From contig NZ_JARVZZ010000001.1 in assembly GCF_029846115.1 (NCBI RefSeq), positions 3,162,001 through 3,226,000 of the forward strand: 64,000 nucleotides of DNA, read 5' to 3'. Below are positions 54,133-64,000 of this stretch, one piece after another. Numbering within the stretch: position 1 is the first letter of the stretch; each line of letters starts with the position of its first letter. The stretch comes from Serratia marcescens (lineage in GTDB: Bacteria; Pseudomonadota; Gammaproteobacteria; Enterobacterales; Enterobacteriaceae). The notes below the pieces were generated by a model, which saw only the letters and a list, made by a program, of their open reading frames with translations, was not told the origin of the DNA and searched no databases. The translations under genes and the position numbers were made by a program.

Positions 54133-55647
54133 TCAGCGAGCCGCGGTGGCTTCCTGCGCTTTCTGATTGGCGTCTTCGGTGGTGTCCAGCGTCATGCGGT
54201 ACAGTTTCGGCGCGGTCAGCATCATCAGGATAGCGATGACGGCGGTGACGATGCCGATCTGCATAAACACATGGCTGTAGATGGCCAGCGAAGCGTGCGC
54301 GTCGTTGATGTCGCTTGGGACGGCGGTCAGACCGGCAACCTTACCGGCGATCAGCGCGGCGGCGGCGGTGGTCAGGAACCAGGAACCCATGATGAAGCCC
54401 ATCAGACGCTGCGGCACCAGCTGCGCCACCATCGCCAGCCCCAGGCCGGAAATCATCAGCTCGCCGATGCTCTGCAGCGCGTAGCTCAGGATCAGCCAGT
54501 TGACCGACACGATGCCCTGTTCGTTGGCGAAGCTGGCGCCCCATGGCAGCACCAGGAAGGCGCAGGAACACAGGATCATGCCGAAAGCGAACTTGTGCGG
54601 CATCGGCAGGCGATCGCCCATTTTGTTATACAGCGCGGCCAAAATCGGGCTGGCGAGCATGATCCAGAATGGATTCAGCGCCTGATACTGCTCCGGCTCG
54701 AAGGCGACGCCAAAGATGCTGTGTTCCACGTTATGGATAGCGAAGAAGTTCAGTGAGGTTGGCATCTGGCTGTACAGCACGAAGAACACCACCGCTTCCA
54801 GCATCAGCAGGAAGGCGACGATCATCTTGCGGCGTGCAGCGCCGTGTAGGGCGAAGGTTTCTTTGGCAAACACCAATACGATGCCGGCGGAAACCAGGGC
54901 CAGCGCCCAGCGCGCGATCACTTGGTTGTGCAGCAGCCAGCTGGACACGGCGATCAGCGCCACGACGCCGACCAGCACCATCAGCAGTTTCGGCAGATGC
55001 AGCGGCTTGAAGTCAGGCTTGGAACCGTTTTCCTTCACCCATTTGCGGCACATCATAAAGTTGACCAGAGTGATCAGCATGCCGACCACGCTCAGGGAGA
55101 ACGCCACGCTCCAGCCGTATTTCGCCGCCAGCCACGGGGTGGCCAGCATGGAGAAGAAGGAACCGATGTTCACCGACATGTAGTACATGGTGAAGGCGCC
55201 GTCGAGACGCGGATCGTCTTTCTCATAGCAGGTGGACAGCAGGGAGGACGGGTTAGCCTTGAACAGGCCGCTACCCACGGCGATGGTCGCCATGCCCATG
55301 TAGACCCAGAAGATGTCGTGGCCGGAGTAGGCCACCATGGCGTAACCGGCGGCCAGCACCAGTGCGCCGAGCACGATCACGCGTTTGGCGCCCAGCACTT
55401 TATCGCCCAGCCAGCCGCCGATGGCCACGAAGCCATATACCAGCGCGCTGAAGGAAGAGAACAGGGTGATGGAGTCGGCTTCGCTCATGCCGAGCATCTT
55501 GACCAGATAAACCGCCATGATGCCCTGCAGGCCGTAATAGCCGAAACGCTCCCACAGTTCGATCGAGAAGATCAGATAGAATGCTTTCGGTTGTTTGAAC
55601 GCGTTAAGGCTCACGCTCTCCGGGTGTTGGTTGTTTGCTGTTGACAC
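54133..55647 (-). CDS. dtpA: DtpA, di/tripeptide permease (POT family)
   Basis: 504 residues with about 14 spans. POT motifs are intact: [14 protein letters not shown] (ExxER-type N-terminus), [21 protein letters not shown], and the FYxxINxG-like [14 protein letters not shown]. Proton-coupled uptake of di- and tripeptides across the inner membrane. E. coli DtpA has the same N-terminus and neighbours (nth, rsx). A 5' leader hairpin (CCCGTC/GACGGG, 55670-55688) precedes the start. Confidence 0.96.
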   Translation of the reverse strand: MSTANNQHPESVSLNAFKQPKAFYLIFSIELWERFGYYGLQGIMAVYLVKMLGMSEADSITLFSSFSALVYGFVAIGGWLGDKVLGAKRVIVLGALVLAAGYAMVAYSGHDIFWVYMGMATIAVGSGLFKANPSSLLSTCYEKDDPRLDGAFTMYYMSVNIGSFFSMLATPWLAAKYGWSVAFSLSVVGMLITLVNFMMCRKWVKENGSKPDFKPLHLPKLLMVLVGVVALIAVSSWLLHNQVIARWALALVSAGIVLVFAKETFALHGAARRKMIVAFLLMLEAVVFFVLYSQMPTSLNFFAIHNVEHSIFGVAFEPEQYQALNPFWIMLASPILAALYNKMGDRLPMPHKFAFGMILCSCAFLVLPWGASFANEQGIVSVNWLILSYALQSIGELMISGLGLAMVAQLVPQRLMGFIMGSWFLTTAAAALIAGKVAGLTAVPSDINDAHASLAIYSHVFMQIGIVTAVIAILMMLTAPKLYRMTLDTTEDANQKAQEATAAR

Positions 55648-56251
55648 TGGTACCTCTGTTTTTTCGCAGCCCGTCTTTGGAGGACGGGAAAGTACAAAAG
55701 TTGATGCGGAACGGCATCCTTTTGCGTTGTTATAGGATGGGGACGGCGGTTAATGTTCACTATCTTTGTCAACGTGGCAAGCAGTTTGTCATATTCGGTT
55801 ACATTTAACGCCCACAGGATTATGCCGCGATGTTGCAAATGTTATGCAGTATTAACTTTCGGGTTTTAATGGTTTGCCGATTTTTTGTTTTGATTAAAAG
55901 CTATACGGATTTTAAACAGGGATATATTCTGCTGAATTGCTATTTTTTAGCGCATCAGTGTATGTACGGTTATTAATCCGTTGGAATGTTGTGTATATGG
56001 CGCGTTTTGTAAAATTATAGAAATTTAGGAAAACGGGGCTGGCATTTGTGAACGCCTTGTGATCTCGAAAGCGTGACGTTCACCGCAATTTTCGACTAAT
56101 TTTTCGCTTGAAAATAACACGGCGCTGCGTTTTTCACTGAAAACCGCGATAACGCCGGGGTTACTGCTGCGCGATATCACATTTCCGATAAAAAAGAGGC
56201 GTTGGCGGGGGAAAGGGCGCGTTGGGGTACGGTTTGCCGAACCCCACAAAC
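55648..56251. other. A/T-rich gap between dtpA and nth
   Basis: 604 bp. It must hold the dtpA promoter and 3' end of nth. I see a small leader hairpin near dtpA but no convincing -35/-10 pair, gene, RNA or terminator. Short frames crossing it are unsupported. Confidence 0.4.
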
Positions 56252-56893
56252 TCAGGATTCCGGATAAACCTTTTCTTTATACTCGCACAGGTCTTCGATA
56301 ATGCAGGAGCCACAGCGCGGTTTGCGCGCGATGCAGGTGTAGCGCCCGTGCAGGATCAGCCAGTGGTGGCAATCGACCTTGAATTCGGCGGGGACCACCT
56401 TCAACAGCTTCTCTTCCACCTGATCGACGTTCTTGCCCGGCGCGAAGTGGGTGCGGTTGCACACCCGAAAGATGTGGGTGTCGACGGCGATGGTCGCCCA
56501 GCCGAAGGCGGTGTTGAGCACCACGTTGGCGGTCTTGCGGCCGACGCCCGGCAGCGCTTCCAGCGCGGCACGGTCTTCCGGCACGTCGCCACCGTGCAGC
56601 TCCAGCAGCATGCGGCAGGTTTTGATCACGTTTTCGGCCTTGCTGTTGAACAGGCCGATGGTCTTGATGTACTCCTTGACGCCATCAACCCCCAGCGCCA
56701 GCATGGCGGCGGGGGTGTTGGCGACCGGATAAAGCTTGGCGGTCGCCTTGTTGACGCTCACGTCGGTGGCCTGTGCAGACAGCAGCACCGCAATCAGTAG
56801 CTCAAACGGCGTGGTGTACACCAGCTCGGTGGTCGGGTGCGGGTTGTTGTCGCGCAGCCGGGTCAGAATTTCCAGTCGCTTCTGCTTGTTCAT
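56252..56893 (-). CDS. nth: Endonuclease III
   Basis: 213 residues (E. coli 211). HhH motif LPGVGRKTANVVLN with catalytic lysine, aspartate in VDTHIFRV, and the C-terminal 4Fe-4S loop CIARKPRCGSCIIEDLC (C-x6-C-x2-C-x5-C pattern). DNA glycosylase/AP lyase repairing oxidised pyrimidines. Start overlaps the rsxE stop by one base, so it is the last gene of the rsx operon, as in E. coli. Confidence 0.97.
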   Translation of the reverse strand: MNKQKRLEILTRLRDNNPHPTTELVYTTPFELLIAVLLSAQATDVSVNKATAKLYPVANTPAAMLALGVDGVKEYIKTIGLFNSKAENVIKTCRMLLELHGGDVPEDRAALEALPGVGRKTANVVLNTAFGWATIAVDTHIFRVCNRTHFAPGKNVDQVEEKLLKVVPAEFKVDCHHWLILHGRYTCIARKPRCGSCIIEDLCEYKEKVYPES

Positions 56894-57591
56894 CAGGCCT
56901 TCTCAGCACGTCCTTGTTCCAGCAGCGGTTCCACCGCCACGGCGCGGGCTTTGCGCGCCTTCATTTTTTCGTCGATCAGATATTTGACCGCCAGCAGCAG
57001 CCCCAGGCCGATAAAGGCGCCCGGCGGCAGCATTGCCAGCAGGAACGGGCTGTCGAAATGCACCACTTCGATGCGCAGCGACTTGGCCCAGCCGCCCAGC
57101 AGCTGATCGGCGCCGTCGAACAGCGTGCCGTTGCCCAACAGTTCGCGCATCGAGCCCAGCGTCACCATCACGCCGGTAGCGCCGAGGCCGATGGCCATGC
57201 CGTCCAGCGCCGAGAGGCCGACCGGCTTCTTGGCGGCCACCGCTTCGGCGCGGCCCACCACGATGCAGTTGGTCACGATCAACGGAATAAAGATGCCGAG
57301 CGACTGATACAGGCCGAAGGCATAGGCGTTGATCAGCATCTGCACGATGCTCACCACCGCGGCGATGATCATCACGTAGATAGGAATGCGCACCTCGCTC
57401 GGCACCCAGCGGCGCACCGCGGAGATGGAGGCGTTGGTCAGCGTCAGCACCAGGGTGGTGGCCAGCCCCAAGCCGAGTGCGTTGGTGACGGTGGAGGTCA
57501 CCGCCAGCAGCGGACACATGCCCAACAGCTGCACCAGGGCGGAGTTGTTTTTCCACAGCCCCTGGACGATCAATTCTTTGGCTTCACTCAT
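56893..57591 (-). CDS. rsxE: RsxE (RnfE) electron-transport subunit
   Basis: 232 residues from ATG 57591, six predicted spans, NQR2/RnfE fold with [15 protein letters not shown] and [10 protein letters not shown]. Part of the membrane-bound RsxABCDGE complex that in E. coli keeps SoxR reduced. ATGA overlap with rsxG upstream and one-base overlap with nth. Confidence 0.95.
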   Translation of the reverse strand: MSEAKELIVQGLWKNNSALVQLLGMCPLLAVTSTVTNALGLGLATTLVLTLTNASISAVRRWVPSEVRIPIYVMIIAAVVSIVQMLINAYAFGLYQSLGIFIPLIVTNCIVVGRAEAVAAKKPVGLSALDGMAIGLGATGVMVTLGSMRELLGNGTLFDGADQLLGGWAKSLRIEVVHFDSPFLLAMLPPGAFIGLGLLLAVKYLIDEKMKARKARAVAVEPLLEQGRAEKA

Positions 57592-58217
57592 TCGCTGGCT
57601 CCACACGCAGGTAAGCTTTCAAGTTTAGGCGGCAGCGTTTCCATATACAACGCCGTGCGGCGCACCGCATTGACCACCGCCCGCGGGGTGATGGTGGCAC
57701 CGGTGAACTGGTCGAACATGCCGCCGTCTTTCTTCACCGCCCAGCGCTTATCGTCCGGGCCTTCGATTTTCTTGCCGCTGAAGAAGGAAATCCAGTCGGA
57801 AATGCGCAGTTCGATTTTGTCCCCCAGCCCCGGGGTTTCGTGGTGTTCAATCACCCGGGTGCCGAGCACCGTGCCGTTGAAATCGGCGCCGACCAGCAGC
57901 TTGATGGCGCCGGAGTAGCCGTCCGGCGCGGTGGTTTCCAGCGCGGCGGCGGTCGGTTGCCCGTTTTTGCGCGCCAGGTACAAGCGGTGCGGCGCATCGT
58001 CTCCCAGCGCCGGATCGCTGACCAGGAAGCATTCGTTCTGCATGATGTTGTCGTAGTTTTCCGGCGGCACCACCTGATCGAGCAGCGCTTTTTGCTGCAG
58101 CGCCGCCTGATGGGCGATGGTGCTTTTCGTCAGGGTATAGACGACGGCAGTCAGACCGGTGGTGACCGCCGCGAACACCGCCAGCGTGGTGCCGTGCTTT
58201 CTCATGGAATTCAGCAT
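57588..58217 (-). CDS. rsxG: RsxG (RnfG), FMN-carrying subunit
   Basis: 209 residues: N-terminal membrane anchor, then an FMN-binding domain. The threonine in TGATITP would carry the covalent FMN. Periplasmic face. Nine bp after rsxD. Confidence 0.94.
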   Translation of the reverse strand: MLNSMRKHGTTLAVFAAVTTGLTAVVYTLTKSTIAHQAALQQKALLDQVVPPENYDNIMQNECFLVSDPALGDDAPHRLYLARKNGQPTAAALETTAPDGYSGAIKLLVGADFNGTVLGTRVIEHHETPGLGDKIELRISDWISFFSGKKIEGPDDKRWAVKKDGGMFDQFTGATITPRAVVNAVRRTALYMETLPPKLESLPACGASE

Positions 58218-58226
58218 GGCGGCTCC

Positions 58227-59312
58227 TTAGCGATGGCCGTACACGCGCGGCTGCGTGTAGTGGTCGATTAACGGGACGGTAATGTTGGCGAGCAGCACGG
58301 CGAAGGCCACGCCGTCAGGGTAACCGCCATAGACGCGGATCAGCCACACCAGCACGCCGATCAGCGCGCCGTAGATCAAACGGCCTTTCGGCGTAGTGGA
58401 CGCGCTGACCGGATCGGTAGCGATAAAAAACGCGCCCAGCATGCTGGCGCCGGAGAACAGGTGGATCAGCGGCGACGCCTGATGCGCCGGATCGAGCCAC
58501 CAGGCCAGGCCGGAACAGAAGGCGATGGCGGCCAACATGCTGAAAGGGATCTGCCAATGGATCAGGCGGCGCGCCAGCATAAACAGGCCGCCGGCCAGGA
58601 AGCCGAGGTTGACCCACTGCCAGCCGATGCCGGCCAGGGCGCCACCGAACAGCAGCTGCTGCAGCACCTGTTCTACGCTATGGCCGCTGCGCAGGCCGGT
58701 TTTGAAACCGTCGAGCGGCGTGGCCTGGCTGATGCCGTCCACGCCCATCTGCAGTTCGTGCAGCGTCGCGCCTTGCGAGGTATGGCCGCTGAAAATGGCC
58801 AGCAGCGTGTCGTGGAGAGGCAGCGCGGTGGCGCGCAGCTCATCCGGCGGCAGCCAGCTGGTCATCTGTACCGGGAAGGAGATCAGCAGCACCACGTAAC
58901 CGACCATCGCCGGGTTGAACGGGTTCTGCCCGAGGCCGCCGTACAGCTGCTTGGCGATGACGATGGCGAAGAAGGTGCCGATGACGATCATCCACCAGGG
59001 TGCCAGCGGCGGCAGGCTGATGCCGAGCAGCAGCGCGGTCAGCAGGGCGGAGTTATCCGCCAGCCGGCTGCGCACCGGCAGCTTGCGCAGCTTGAGGACC
59101 GCGCCTTCCGCCGCCAGCGCGACGATCGCCGCCAGCGCCACCTGAATCAATACGCCGTAGCCGAAGAACCAAATCTGCGCCGCGATGCCGGGAATGCACG
59201 CCAACATGACCCACAGCATGATGCGGCTGGTGCTTTGCTGGTTGTGGGTGAAAGGCGAGCTGGCGATGTGTAAGCCTTTGGCGGCTGTGGGTGATACCGG
59301 CCTGAACTTCAT
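58227..59312 (-). CDS. rsxD: RsxD (RnfD), FMN-carrying membrane subunit
   Basis: 361 residues (E. coli 352). Starts at ATG 59312 with a slightly longer N-terminus than E. coli before [10 protein letters not shown]. About nine spans; covalent FMN threonine expected in DGISQATPL. In E. coli rsxD directly follows rsxC; here a gene on the opposite strand separates them, so it needs its own promoter. Confidence 0.94.
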   Translation of the reverse strand: MKFRPVSPTAAKGLHIASSPFTHNQQSTSRIMLWVMLACIPGIAAQIWFFGYGVLIQVALAAIVALAAEGAVLKLRKLPVRSRLADNSALLTALLLGISLPPLAPWWMIVIGTFFAIVIAKQLYGGLGQNPFNPAMVGYVVLLISFPVQMTSWLPPDELRATALPLHDTLLAIFSGHTSQGATLHELQMGVDGISQATPLDGFKTGLRSGHSVEQVLQQLLFGGALAGIGWQWVNLGFLAGGLFMLARRLIHWQIPFSMLAAIAFCSGLAWWLDPAHQASPLIHLFSGASMLGAFFIATDPVSASTTPKGRLIYGALIGVLVWLIRVYGGYPDGVAFAVLLANITVPLIDHYTQPRVYGHR

Positions 59313-59677
59313 AAAGTAACGATACCTTCTGCGCCGCGCCTGCGGCAGTTTCGATGCGCCGTTCTAAAGGCGCGGCAAAAATGATAGCCGAGCATTCTAC
59401 CTGATTCGATGCGAGGGTAATACGCCTTAATGATAGGGGTATTCGGCTTTCCGCACATCCGGCGATCGGGGCAGCGCGATTTGATTTTTTTTTGGCCGGG
59501 AAATGGGCTAACGTGAGGAATTGTCAGTGGAACTTGTGCCGCCATCGACCGCAGGAAATGGGGTAAGCGTCTGAATGAGATATCATTTTTCTCCAGATTT
59601 CCGCACAAAATAACAACTTTCACATAATCCGTGTAGGTTACTATCGCGAACATTATTGAGTCAGTGAATCCATAATA
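59313..59677. promoter_or_regulatory. Divergent control region rsxD / Rob-like gene
   Basis: 365 bp without a gene. Minus strand -10 TAGAAT (59399-59394) with a weak -35 could start rsxDGE-nth. Plus strand -10 TACTAT (59639-59644) precedes the Rob-like gene. A marbox-like segment GCAC-N5-A-NC-AA (59600-59618) overlaps the expected -35 of that promoter, as in class II MarA/SoxS/Rob activation. By-eye matches only. Confidence 0.45.
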
Positions 59678-60571
59678 ATGACAAATGAAGACATTTTTTT
59701 TATTGAAGAGCTAATTGAGTGGGTGGAGATACATCTGGAGAAACGGCCAAACCTGGATGAAGTCGCGCGTATTTCGGGCTATTCCAAGTGGCATCTGCAG
59801 CGTAAATTCAAGCGTATTACCGGCATTCAACTCGCCACCTATATCCGTTCGCGTATCCTGACGCGCGCCGCGGTGGCGCTGCGCATTACTCGTCGCTCGA
59901 TCATCGACATTTCCGATGAGCTGGGCTTCGACTCTCAGCAGACCTTTACCCGCATGTTCAAGCAGCGTTTCGGCACCACGCCCAATCGCTACCGCTCGAT
60001 GGAGCACTGGGACGTGAAAAACCTGATGCCGCGCTTTAACTTTGAAGCCAGCTATGGCGCCGGTTATTACCCGGAAGTGAAGCGGCTGACGCTGCCCGAG
60101 ATGCAGTTGGTCGGCTTCACGCGCCGGCTGGATTTCGCCTCCGAGCAGGAGCTGGAGTACTCTTCCTGCATGGCGATGAAGGACGAGATTTTCAACGACT
60201 TCTTCAAGGGGCTGCACGTCGACTGTCGGCGCATTTACAGCATCTACTCTCCCCATGTCGGGGAGGGCGACGAGCTCTCATCCACGCTGGTGATGGCGGT
60301 CGATCCTGAACACAAAAAAGATATTCTTTCCAACCATCAGATAGACACCTTCCATCTGCCGAGCCGCGAGTTTATCTCTATCAACCACAAGGGTTCGGCG
60401 AAAGAGTGTTTGCAGTTTTTCGGCTACCTGATGTCACATGTGATGCCAGGGCTGAAGGATGAGGTGCGCGGCAGTATGGAAATGGAGATCATTCAAACCA
60501 AAGAGTGGAATCCGGAATCCAAACTGCGCCAGATTGAAGTGGATTACACCTACCTGATTTCTATCGATTAA
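59678..60571 (+). CDS. Rob/SoxS-like AraC regulator with GyrI-like domain, inside the rsx operon
   Basis: 297 residues. N-terminal AraC double HTH (about residues 8-106): EVARISGYSKWHLQRKFKRI and DISDELGFDSQQTFTRMFKQ, the latter almost identical to Rob/SoxS/MarA. C-terminal half (about 125-297) is a GyrI-like effector-binding domain, the same architecture as E. coli Rob (289). Orientation is opposite to rsx genes. It probably activates a marbox regulon. It is not rob itself by location. No clear ribosome binding site. Confidence 0.88.
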   Translation: MTNEDIFFIEELIEWVEIHLEKRPNLDEVARISGYSKWHLQRKFKRITGIQLATYIRSRILTRAAVALRITRRSIIDISDELGFDSQQTFTRMFKQRFGTTPNRYRSMEHWDVKNLMPRFNFEASYGAGYYPEVKRLTLPEMQLVGFTRRLDFASEQELEYSSCMAMKDEIFNDFFKGLHVDCRRIYSIYSPHVGEGDELSSTLVMAVDPEHKKDILSNHQIDTFHLPSREFISINHKGSAKECLQFFGYLMSHVMPGLKDEVRGSMEMEIIQTKEWNPESKLRQIEVDYTYLISID

Positions 60572-60572
60572 A

Positions 60573-60598
60573 CGGCGCCTGGCGACAGCCAGGCGCCG
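60573..60598. terminator. Hairpin between convergent Rob-like gene and rsxC
   Basis: 11-bp stem CGGCGCCTGGC/GCCAGGCGCCG, 4-nt loop. Strong but without a U-tract on either side. Confidence 0.55.
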
Positions 60599-60604
60599 CT
60601 GTCA

Positions 60605-62920
60605 TCATTTGTCTTCCGTTTCCGCCGCCAGCGATTCCCTGGCGGCTTTTTTGGCTTTGGCGCGGGCGATAGCCGCTGCCACCGCCGCCTTGCGCGGGTC
60701 TTCCTCGGCGGTTGCCGGCGCCGTTTCCGCCGGTGCAGGGGCATCCGCCTGCTGCGCCGCTTTTTTGGCTTTGGCGCGGGCGATAGCCGCTGCCACCGCC
60801 GCCTTGCGCGGGTCTTCCTCGGCGGTTGCCGGCGCCGGCTCCGCCGGTGCAGGGGCATCCGCCTGCTGCGCCGCTTTCTTGGCTTTGGCGCGGGCGATAG
60901 CCGCTGCCACCGCCGCCTTGCGCGGGTCTTCCTCGGCGGTTGCCGGCGCCGTTTCCGCCGGTGCAGGGGCATCCGCCTGCTGCGCCGCTTTCTTGGCTTT
61001 GGCACGCGCCAGAGCGGCAGCGACCGCGGCCTTGCGCGGATCTTCCTCGGCGGTTGCCGGTGCCGTTTCCACCGGTGCAGGGGCGTCCGCCTGCTGCGCC
61101 GCTTTCTTGGCCTTTACACGCGCCAGGGCGGCAGCGACCGCGGCCTTGCGTGGATCGTTCTCTGCTGCTGCCGGAGCCGTGCTGTCTGCGGCCGGCGCTT
61201 CCTTGCGCGCTTTTACGCGGGCCAGCGCCGCGGCCACGGCGGCTTTGCGCGCGTCGTCGCCAGAAGTTGCCGATGATGCCTCTGTTTCCGCCTCGGCCGC
61301 CAACTGGGCTCGGCGTTCGCGCGCCTGCGCTTTACGCGCTTCGCGGGCGGCGATCATCTCGCTGTTATCCGGCTGCTGGCCGTTGACCGGCGTGACCGCC
61401 GCTTCGGCATTTTTGCTGCGCACGCGCGCCAGCGCGGCCTGCACCGCGCCCTGATCGTCGTCGGTCAGTTTGACGGCGGCCTTTTTATGCCGCTCTTCGC
61501 GCGCCAGCTTCTCGCGCTCCAGGCGCGCCAGCTTGGCTTCGTAACGCGCCTTGGCCTCGGCGGTACGCGCCGCCTCCAGATCGATAGCCTTTATCTCGGC
61601 CTTTTCCTGACGGTAGTACTGCACCAGCGGGATGTTGCTGGGGCAAACGAACGCGCAGGCGCCGCATTCGATGCAGTCAAACAGGTTATGGTTGCGCGCC
61701 TTGTCGTGCTCTTGTCCGCGGCTGAACCAGTACAGCTGCTGCGGCAGCAGCCCGGCAGGGCAAGCGTCTACGCACAGGCCGCAGCGGATGCAGGACTGCT
61801 CCGGTTCCTGCGGCGACATTTCATCGACCGTCGGCGCCAGAATGCAGTTGCTGATCTTGACGATCGGCACATTCAGCGCGGGCAGGGTGAAGCCCATCAG
61901 CGGGCCGCCCATGACCACCATCTGCTGCGCCTGCGGGCGGAAACCGGCGAAGTCTAGCAGGTGCTGCACCGGCGTGCCGATGCGCGCCCACAGGTTGCCC
62001 GGGCGCTCGAGCGCCTCGCCGGTCAGGGTCACCACGCGCTCAATCAGCGGTTCGCCGTCGACGATCGCTCGTTTGATGGCGAAGGCGGTGCCGACGTTTT
62101 GCATCAATACGCCGATAGCAGAGGAGTGCTTGCCGTGCGGCACTTCCTTGCCGGTGAGGATCTTGGTCAGCTGCTTGGCGCCGCCGGACGGGTATTTGGT
62201 GGGGATAACGCGCAGCCCAATGCCGGACTGGCCGCGCAGCGCCTGTTTCAGCGCCGCGATCGCTTCCGGTTTGTTGTCTTCGATGCCGATCAGCGTGACC
62301 TTGGGCTGCAGAATGTGTTGCAGGATCTGCGTGCCTTCAATGATCTGGTCGGCATGTTCCTGCATCAGGCGATCGTCGGCGGTGATGTAAGGCTCGCACT
62401 CGGCGGCGTTGAGGATCAGCGTTTCCACGCCGCTCATGCCGCCCTGCAGCTTGCTGGCGGTCGGGAAACCGGCGCCGCCCAGACCGGCGATGCCGGCCTG
62501 ATGAATACGTTGAACCAGCTCCGCGGCGGGCGCTTGACGGTAGTCCGCCACCGGGTCGCGCTCGCACCCGCGGTCTTCCCCGTCCGCCTCGATAATCACG
62601 CACAGTTCCGTCAGCCCGGAAGGGTGAGCGGTGATGTGCGGCGTGATGGCGCTGACGGTGCCCGAGGTCGGGGCGTGTACCGGCACGGTGCGGCCACGGC
62701 CGACGGTCAGCGGCTGGCCTTTCAACACCCGATCGCCGGCGTTGACGCACAGCTCGCCTTCCGGCCCCAGATGCTGCTGCAGCGGAATGATAAAGGTCTT
62801 GGGCAGGGGAGCGACACGCAGCGGCGCACCGCTGGACTGCGTTTTCATTTCCGGTGGATGGATCCCGCCGTCGAAATCCCAGATCCGGTCTTTTTTAAAG
62901 GCGGCGAACAGATTAAGCAT
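60605..62920 (-). CDS. rsxC: RsxC (RnfC) electron-input subunit
   Basis: 771 residues. N-terminal half: NADH/FMN-binding-like regions ([30 protein letters not shown] segment), then two 4Fe-4S motifs [14 protein letters not shown] and [14 protein letters not shown]. The C-terminal ~240 residues are a charged Ala/Lys repeat tail with [10 protein letters not shown] units. Peripheral subunit that feeds electrons to the membrane complex. Overlaps rsxB by 8 bp. Confidence 0.96.
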   Translation of the reverse strand: MLNLFAAFKKDRIWDFDGGIHPPEMKTQSSGAPLRVAPLPKTFIIPLQQHLGPEGELCVNAGDRVLKGQPLTVGRGRTVPVHAPTSGTVSAITPHITAHPSGLTELCVIIEADGEDRGCERDPVADYRQAPAAELVQRIHQAGIAGLGGAGFPTASKLQGGMSGVETLILNAAECEPYITADDRLMQEHADQIIEGTQILQHILQPKVTLIGIEDNKPEAIAALKQALRGQSGIGLRVIPTKYPSGGAKQLTKILTGKEVPHGKHSSAIGVLMQNVGTAFAIKRAIVDGEPLIERVVTLTGEALERPGNLWARIGTPVQHLLDFAGFRPQAQQMVVMGGPLMGFTLPALNVPIVKISNCILAPTVDEMSPQEPEQSCIRCGLCVDACPAGLLPQQLYWFSRGQEHDKARNHNLFDCIECGACAFVCPSNIPLVQYYRQEKAEIKAIDLEAARTAEAKARYEAKLARLEREKLAREERHKKAAVKLTDDDQGAVQAALARVRSKNAEAAVTPVNGQQPDNSEMIAAREARKAQARERRAQLAAEAETEASSATSGDDARKAAVAAALARVKARKEAPAADSTAPAAAENDPRKAAVAAALARVKAKKAAQQADAPAPVETAPATAEEDPRKAAVAAALARAKAKKAAQQADAPAPAETAPATAEEDPRKAAVAAAIARAKAKKAAQQADAPAPAEPAPATAEEDPRKAAVAAAIARAKAKKAAQQADAPAPAETAPATAEEDPRKAAVAAAIARAKAKKAARESLAAETEDK
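60608..61156 (-). repeat. 38-residue (114-bp) tandem repeats in rsxC
   Basis: Four full 114-bp units (60701-60814, 60815-60928, 60929-61042, 61043-61156) plus a truncated last copy (60608-60700). Each begins [10 protein letters not shown] and ends with APATAEE. Copies are nearly identical, and a diverged copy (DARK) precedes them. Repeat number varies in enterobacterial RnfC. Confidence 0.9.
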
Positions 62921-63485
62921 GTTGCTCCACGTGGATCACTTGCACCGGGATCGTCTTCATGTCCCACTTCCAGTTGGCAGTGGTGGTGGCGACCGGTCTC
63001 ATTTCAATACAGTCGGTAGGGCAAGGGGCGACGCACAGATCGCAGCCGGTACAGAGATCGGTAATGACGGTGTGCATGGCGCGGGTGGCGCCGACGATGG
63101 CGTCCACCGGGCAGGCCTGAATGCACTTGGTGCAGCCGATGCAGTTGGCCTCGTCGATATAGGCCACTTTACGCTCCGGCTCGGCGGCGGCTTCGCTGCC
63201 CAGCGGCTGCGGCTCGACGTTGAGCAGCTCCGCCAGCTTCAGCATCACCTGTTCGCCGCCCGGCGCGCATTTGTTGATCATCTCGCCGTTGGCCACCGCC
63301 TCGGCGTAGGGGCGGCAACCGGGGTAGCCGCACTGGCCGCACTGGCTCTGCGGCAGGATCGCATCGACCTGCTCGGCAACCGGATCCTCTTCCACCTCAA
63401 AACGGCGCGCGGCGTAGCCCAGCACCAGTCCGAACAGCAGTCCGAGCGCGCTTAAAGCCGCGATAGCTATCCACAACGCAGTCAT
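62913..63485 (-). CDS. rsxB: RsxB (RnfB) ferredoxin-like subunit
   Basis: 190 residues: N-terminal anchor, ASC-type cluster segment [15 protein letters not shown], then two 4Fe-4S motifs [14 protein letters not shown] and [14 protein letters not shown]. Electron relay between RsxC and the membrane subunits. One-base overlap with rsxA and 8-bp overlap with rsxC. Confidence 0.96.
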   Translation of the reverse strand: MTALWIAIAALSALGLLFGLVLGYAARRFEVEEDPVAEQVDAILPQSQCGQCGYPGCRPYAEAVANGEMINKCAPGGEQVMLKLAELLNVEPQPLGSEAAAEPERKVAYIDEANCIGCTKCIQACPVDAIVGATRAMHTVITDLCTGCDLCVAPCPTDCIEMRPVATTTANWKWDMKTIPVQVIHVEQHA

Positions 63486-64000
63486 TAGAATTTCACCAGC
63501 CCGGTAAAGCCCATAAAGGCCAGCGACATCAGCCCGGCGGTGATCAGCGCGATCGAGGAGCCGCGGAACGGCGCCGGCACGTCGGCGACCGCCAGACGTT
63601 CGCGAATGGCGGCGAACAGCACCATGACCAGCGAGAAACCGGCGGCGGCGCTGAAGCCGTAAACGGCGGACTGCAGGAAGTTGTAGCCGAGGTTGACGTT
63701 AAGCAACGCCACGCCAAGCACCGCGCAGTTGGTGGTGATCAGCGGCAGGAAGATCCCCAGCAGGCGGTAGAGCGCCGGGCTGGTTTTGCGCACCACCATC
63801 TCGGTGAACTGCACGACGACGGCGATCACCAGAATGAAGGAGAGCGTGCGCAGATACACCAGATCCAACGGAACCAGAATAAAGGTGTTGATCACCCAGG
63901 CGCTGACGGAGGCCAGCGTCATGACGAAGGTAGTGGCCATTCCCATGCCGATGGCGCTTTCCAGCTTCTTGGAAACGCCGAGGAACGGGCACAGGCCAAG
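63485..64000 (-). CDS. rsxA: RsxA (RnfA), 5' end outside window
   Basis: 171 C-terminal residues are visible; about 22 N-terminal ones (E. coli total 193) lie beyond the right edge. The frame reaches the edge in phase, beginning [11 protein letters not shown]. Six-span NQR-like subunit paired with RsxE. First gene of the operon in E. coli. Confidence 0.96.
   Translation of the reverse strand, partial: LGLCPFLGVSKKLESAIGMGMATTFVMTLASVSAWVINTFILVPLDLVYLRTLSFILVIAVVVQFTEMVVRKTSPALYRLLGIFLPLITTNCAVLGVALLNVNLGYNFLQSAVYGFSAAAGFSLVMVLFAAIRERLAVADVPAPFRGSSIALITAGLMSLAFMGFTGLVKF

Noticed and set aside
60609..61454. 281-codon plus-strand Ala-rich frame opposite the rsxC repeats
   Set aside because: Explained by codon bias of the Ala/Lys repeats; contained within rsxC.

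Overview
The window is about 64 kb of gamma-proteobacterial chromosome, almost certainly Serratia, and most likely the S. marcescens group. Gene order and protein sequences follow the Escherichia coli chromosome between ydiJ and rsxA closely: suf operon, ldtE-lpp-pykF, valine tRNAs, mdtK-ribC, cfa-punC-punR-purR-ynhF-sodB-mepH-grxD, rnt-gloA-nemA-nemR, ydhL-ydhF-sodC-ydhKJI-slyA-slyB-anmK-mliC-pdxH-tyrS-pdxY-gstA, dtpA-nth-rsxEGD(CBA). The family I.3 RTX lipase LipA, a hallmark exoenzyme of S. marcescens, is embedded in this backbone. Both window edges cut genes: ydiJ lacks its 5' part and rsxA lacks about 22 N-terminal codons.

Layout. 0-2.1 kb: end of ydiJ, menI, and an unassigned gene under a perfect Fur box. 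2.1-8.3 kb: sufABCDSE iron-sulfur assembly operon with its own Fur box and a candidate IscR site. 8.5-12.3 kb: ldtE, lpp, pykF (candidate Cra site), a small cupin. 12.4-12.8 kb: three tandem identical tRNA-Val(GAC) genes with a strong promoter. 12.9-23.3 kb: mdtK, ribC, an I78-type inhibitor lipoprotein, cfa, the purine genes punC/punR/purR, the 29-residue YnhF, sodB, mepH, grxD. 23.3-30.4 kb: rnt, gloA, nemA, nemR (two NemR boxes), then an insertion of eptA and an oxidoreductase/LysR pair, then ydhL. 30.5-43.4 kb: ydhF, lipA (insertion), sodC, ydhKJI efflux genes, slyA, slyB, anmK, mliC, pdxH, tyrS, pdxY, with gstA to 44.0 kb. 44.1-54.1 kb: an accessory block absent from this E. coli locus (DapA-like aldolase, YjbD, HD hydrolase, two NTF2-like proteins, RidA, an APH(6)/StrB-like kinase, a cupin, BenE/SutR, a Tat-type prolyl oligopeptidase). 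54.1-64 kb: dtpA, nth and the rsx (rnf) operon.

Functional themes are iron-sulfur biogenesis and oxidative or electrophile defence (suf, sodB, sodC, grxD, gloA, nemRA, rsx/SoxR reduction), envelope maintenance (lpp, ldtE, mepH, eptA, slyB, mliC) and B6/flavin metabolism. The most notable feature is a divergent Rob/SoxS-type AraC regulator with a GyrI-like effector domain placed inside the rsx operon between rsxC and rsxD; the rsx complex is known in E. coli to reduce SoxR. Other points to check are an orphan plus-strand terminator between gloA and nemA (candidate small RNA), a pair of near-identical 16-bp operators between benE and sutR, and a 13-bp dyad shared between the gloA upstream region and the cupin gene at 49.8 kb. 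I see no prophage, insertion sequence or CRISPR array.
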